From: CAZAGT01 sp964484515
Lineage (GTDB): Bacteria; Desulfobacterota; DSM-4660; Desulfatiglandales; HGW-15
Direction: 5' to 3'
DNA: 14,412 bases
NCBI GenBank assembly: GCA_964484515.1
Contig: CAZAGT010000105.1
Coordinates: forward strand, 1-14,412
The translations under genes and the position numbers were made by a program. The stretch's first letter is position 1; each line of letters opens with the position of its first letter. Positions 14,378 through 14,412 of this stretch are shown here, piece after piece. The notes beneath the pieces are model-generated. The model was not told the origin of the DNA and ran no database searches. It was given only the letters and a program-made list of their open reading frames with translations.

Positions 14378-14412
14378 ATGTCTAAGATGTCCGTCAGTCC
14401 GAGCCTTAAGAG
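14378..14412 (+). CDS. Start of an unidentified gene (cut by the window end)
   Basis: ATG 14378 follows AGGAG (14368-14372) with five bases of spacing. The visible peptide is MSKMSVSPSLK, with the frame still open at the edge. Too short to identify. The overlapping ATG at 14374 stops after three codons. Confidence 0.5.
   Translation, partial: MSKMSVSPSLK

Overview
The window looks like a Gram-negative bacterial chromosome of moderate-to-high GC with AT-rich intergenic patches. It carries strong AGGAGG-type ribosome binding sites, Sec signal peptides, a zinc-ribbon class III nucleotide cyclase and a fused betaine-type ABC transporter. That mix fits proteobacterial, Nitrospirota or Methylomirabilota-like lineages; the sequence alone does not settle which. 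No tRNA, rRNA, CRISPR array or phage gene was seen.

Left part (1-1761): on the minus strand, an AraC-family regulator is followed by the start of a zinc-ribbon/nucleotide-cyclase protein. The AraC gene has a perfect ribosome binding site and start at 1361 but an in-frame TAG at codon 32. Beside it lies a short, frameshifted remnant of an IS3-family transposase (about 1485-1665).

Middle part (1762-8764), plus strand: a manganese-type cupin resembling hydroxynitrile-lyase cupins, an aldo/keto reductase of the MQKRxLGxSGLEVS type, a second aldo/keto reductase of the DkgA type, a DUF2255 protein, a secreted cupin, a secreted two-domain carboxymuconolactone-decarboxylase-like (CMD) protein and a secreted alpha/beta hydrolase. 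The secreted cupin is split by a complete IS4-family element (5116-6509). The element has 18-bp imperfect terminal inverted repeats and is flanked by a 9-bp direct repeat. Removing it with one repeat copy restores a 164-residue reading frame that ends 10 nt before the CMD gene. The cluster reads as small-molecule carbonyl/redox chemistry under a YqhC-like regulator, with cytoplasmic and exported versions of the same cupin.

Right part (8765-14412): a secreted arylsulfatase gene with a single-base frameshift early in the gene, then a convergent minus-strand operon of an ATPase and a fused permease/substrate-binding protein (quaternary-amine type). This operon is divergent from a MarR-family regulator. 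The two transcription units appear to share a compact promoter whose opposing TATAAT boxes sit in one 12-bp AT palindrome. A new gene begins at 14378.

The most notable feature is accumulated damage: a nonsense codon, a transposase relic, an IS insertion and a frameshift hit separate genes between about 0.4 and 10.8 kb, while the right-hand transporter operon looks intact. I found no clear evidence of a wholly new system. The best leads are the reconstructable IS-split exported cupin plus CMD pair and the shared palindromic promoter.
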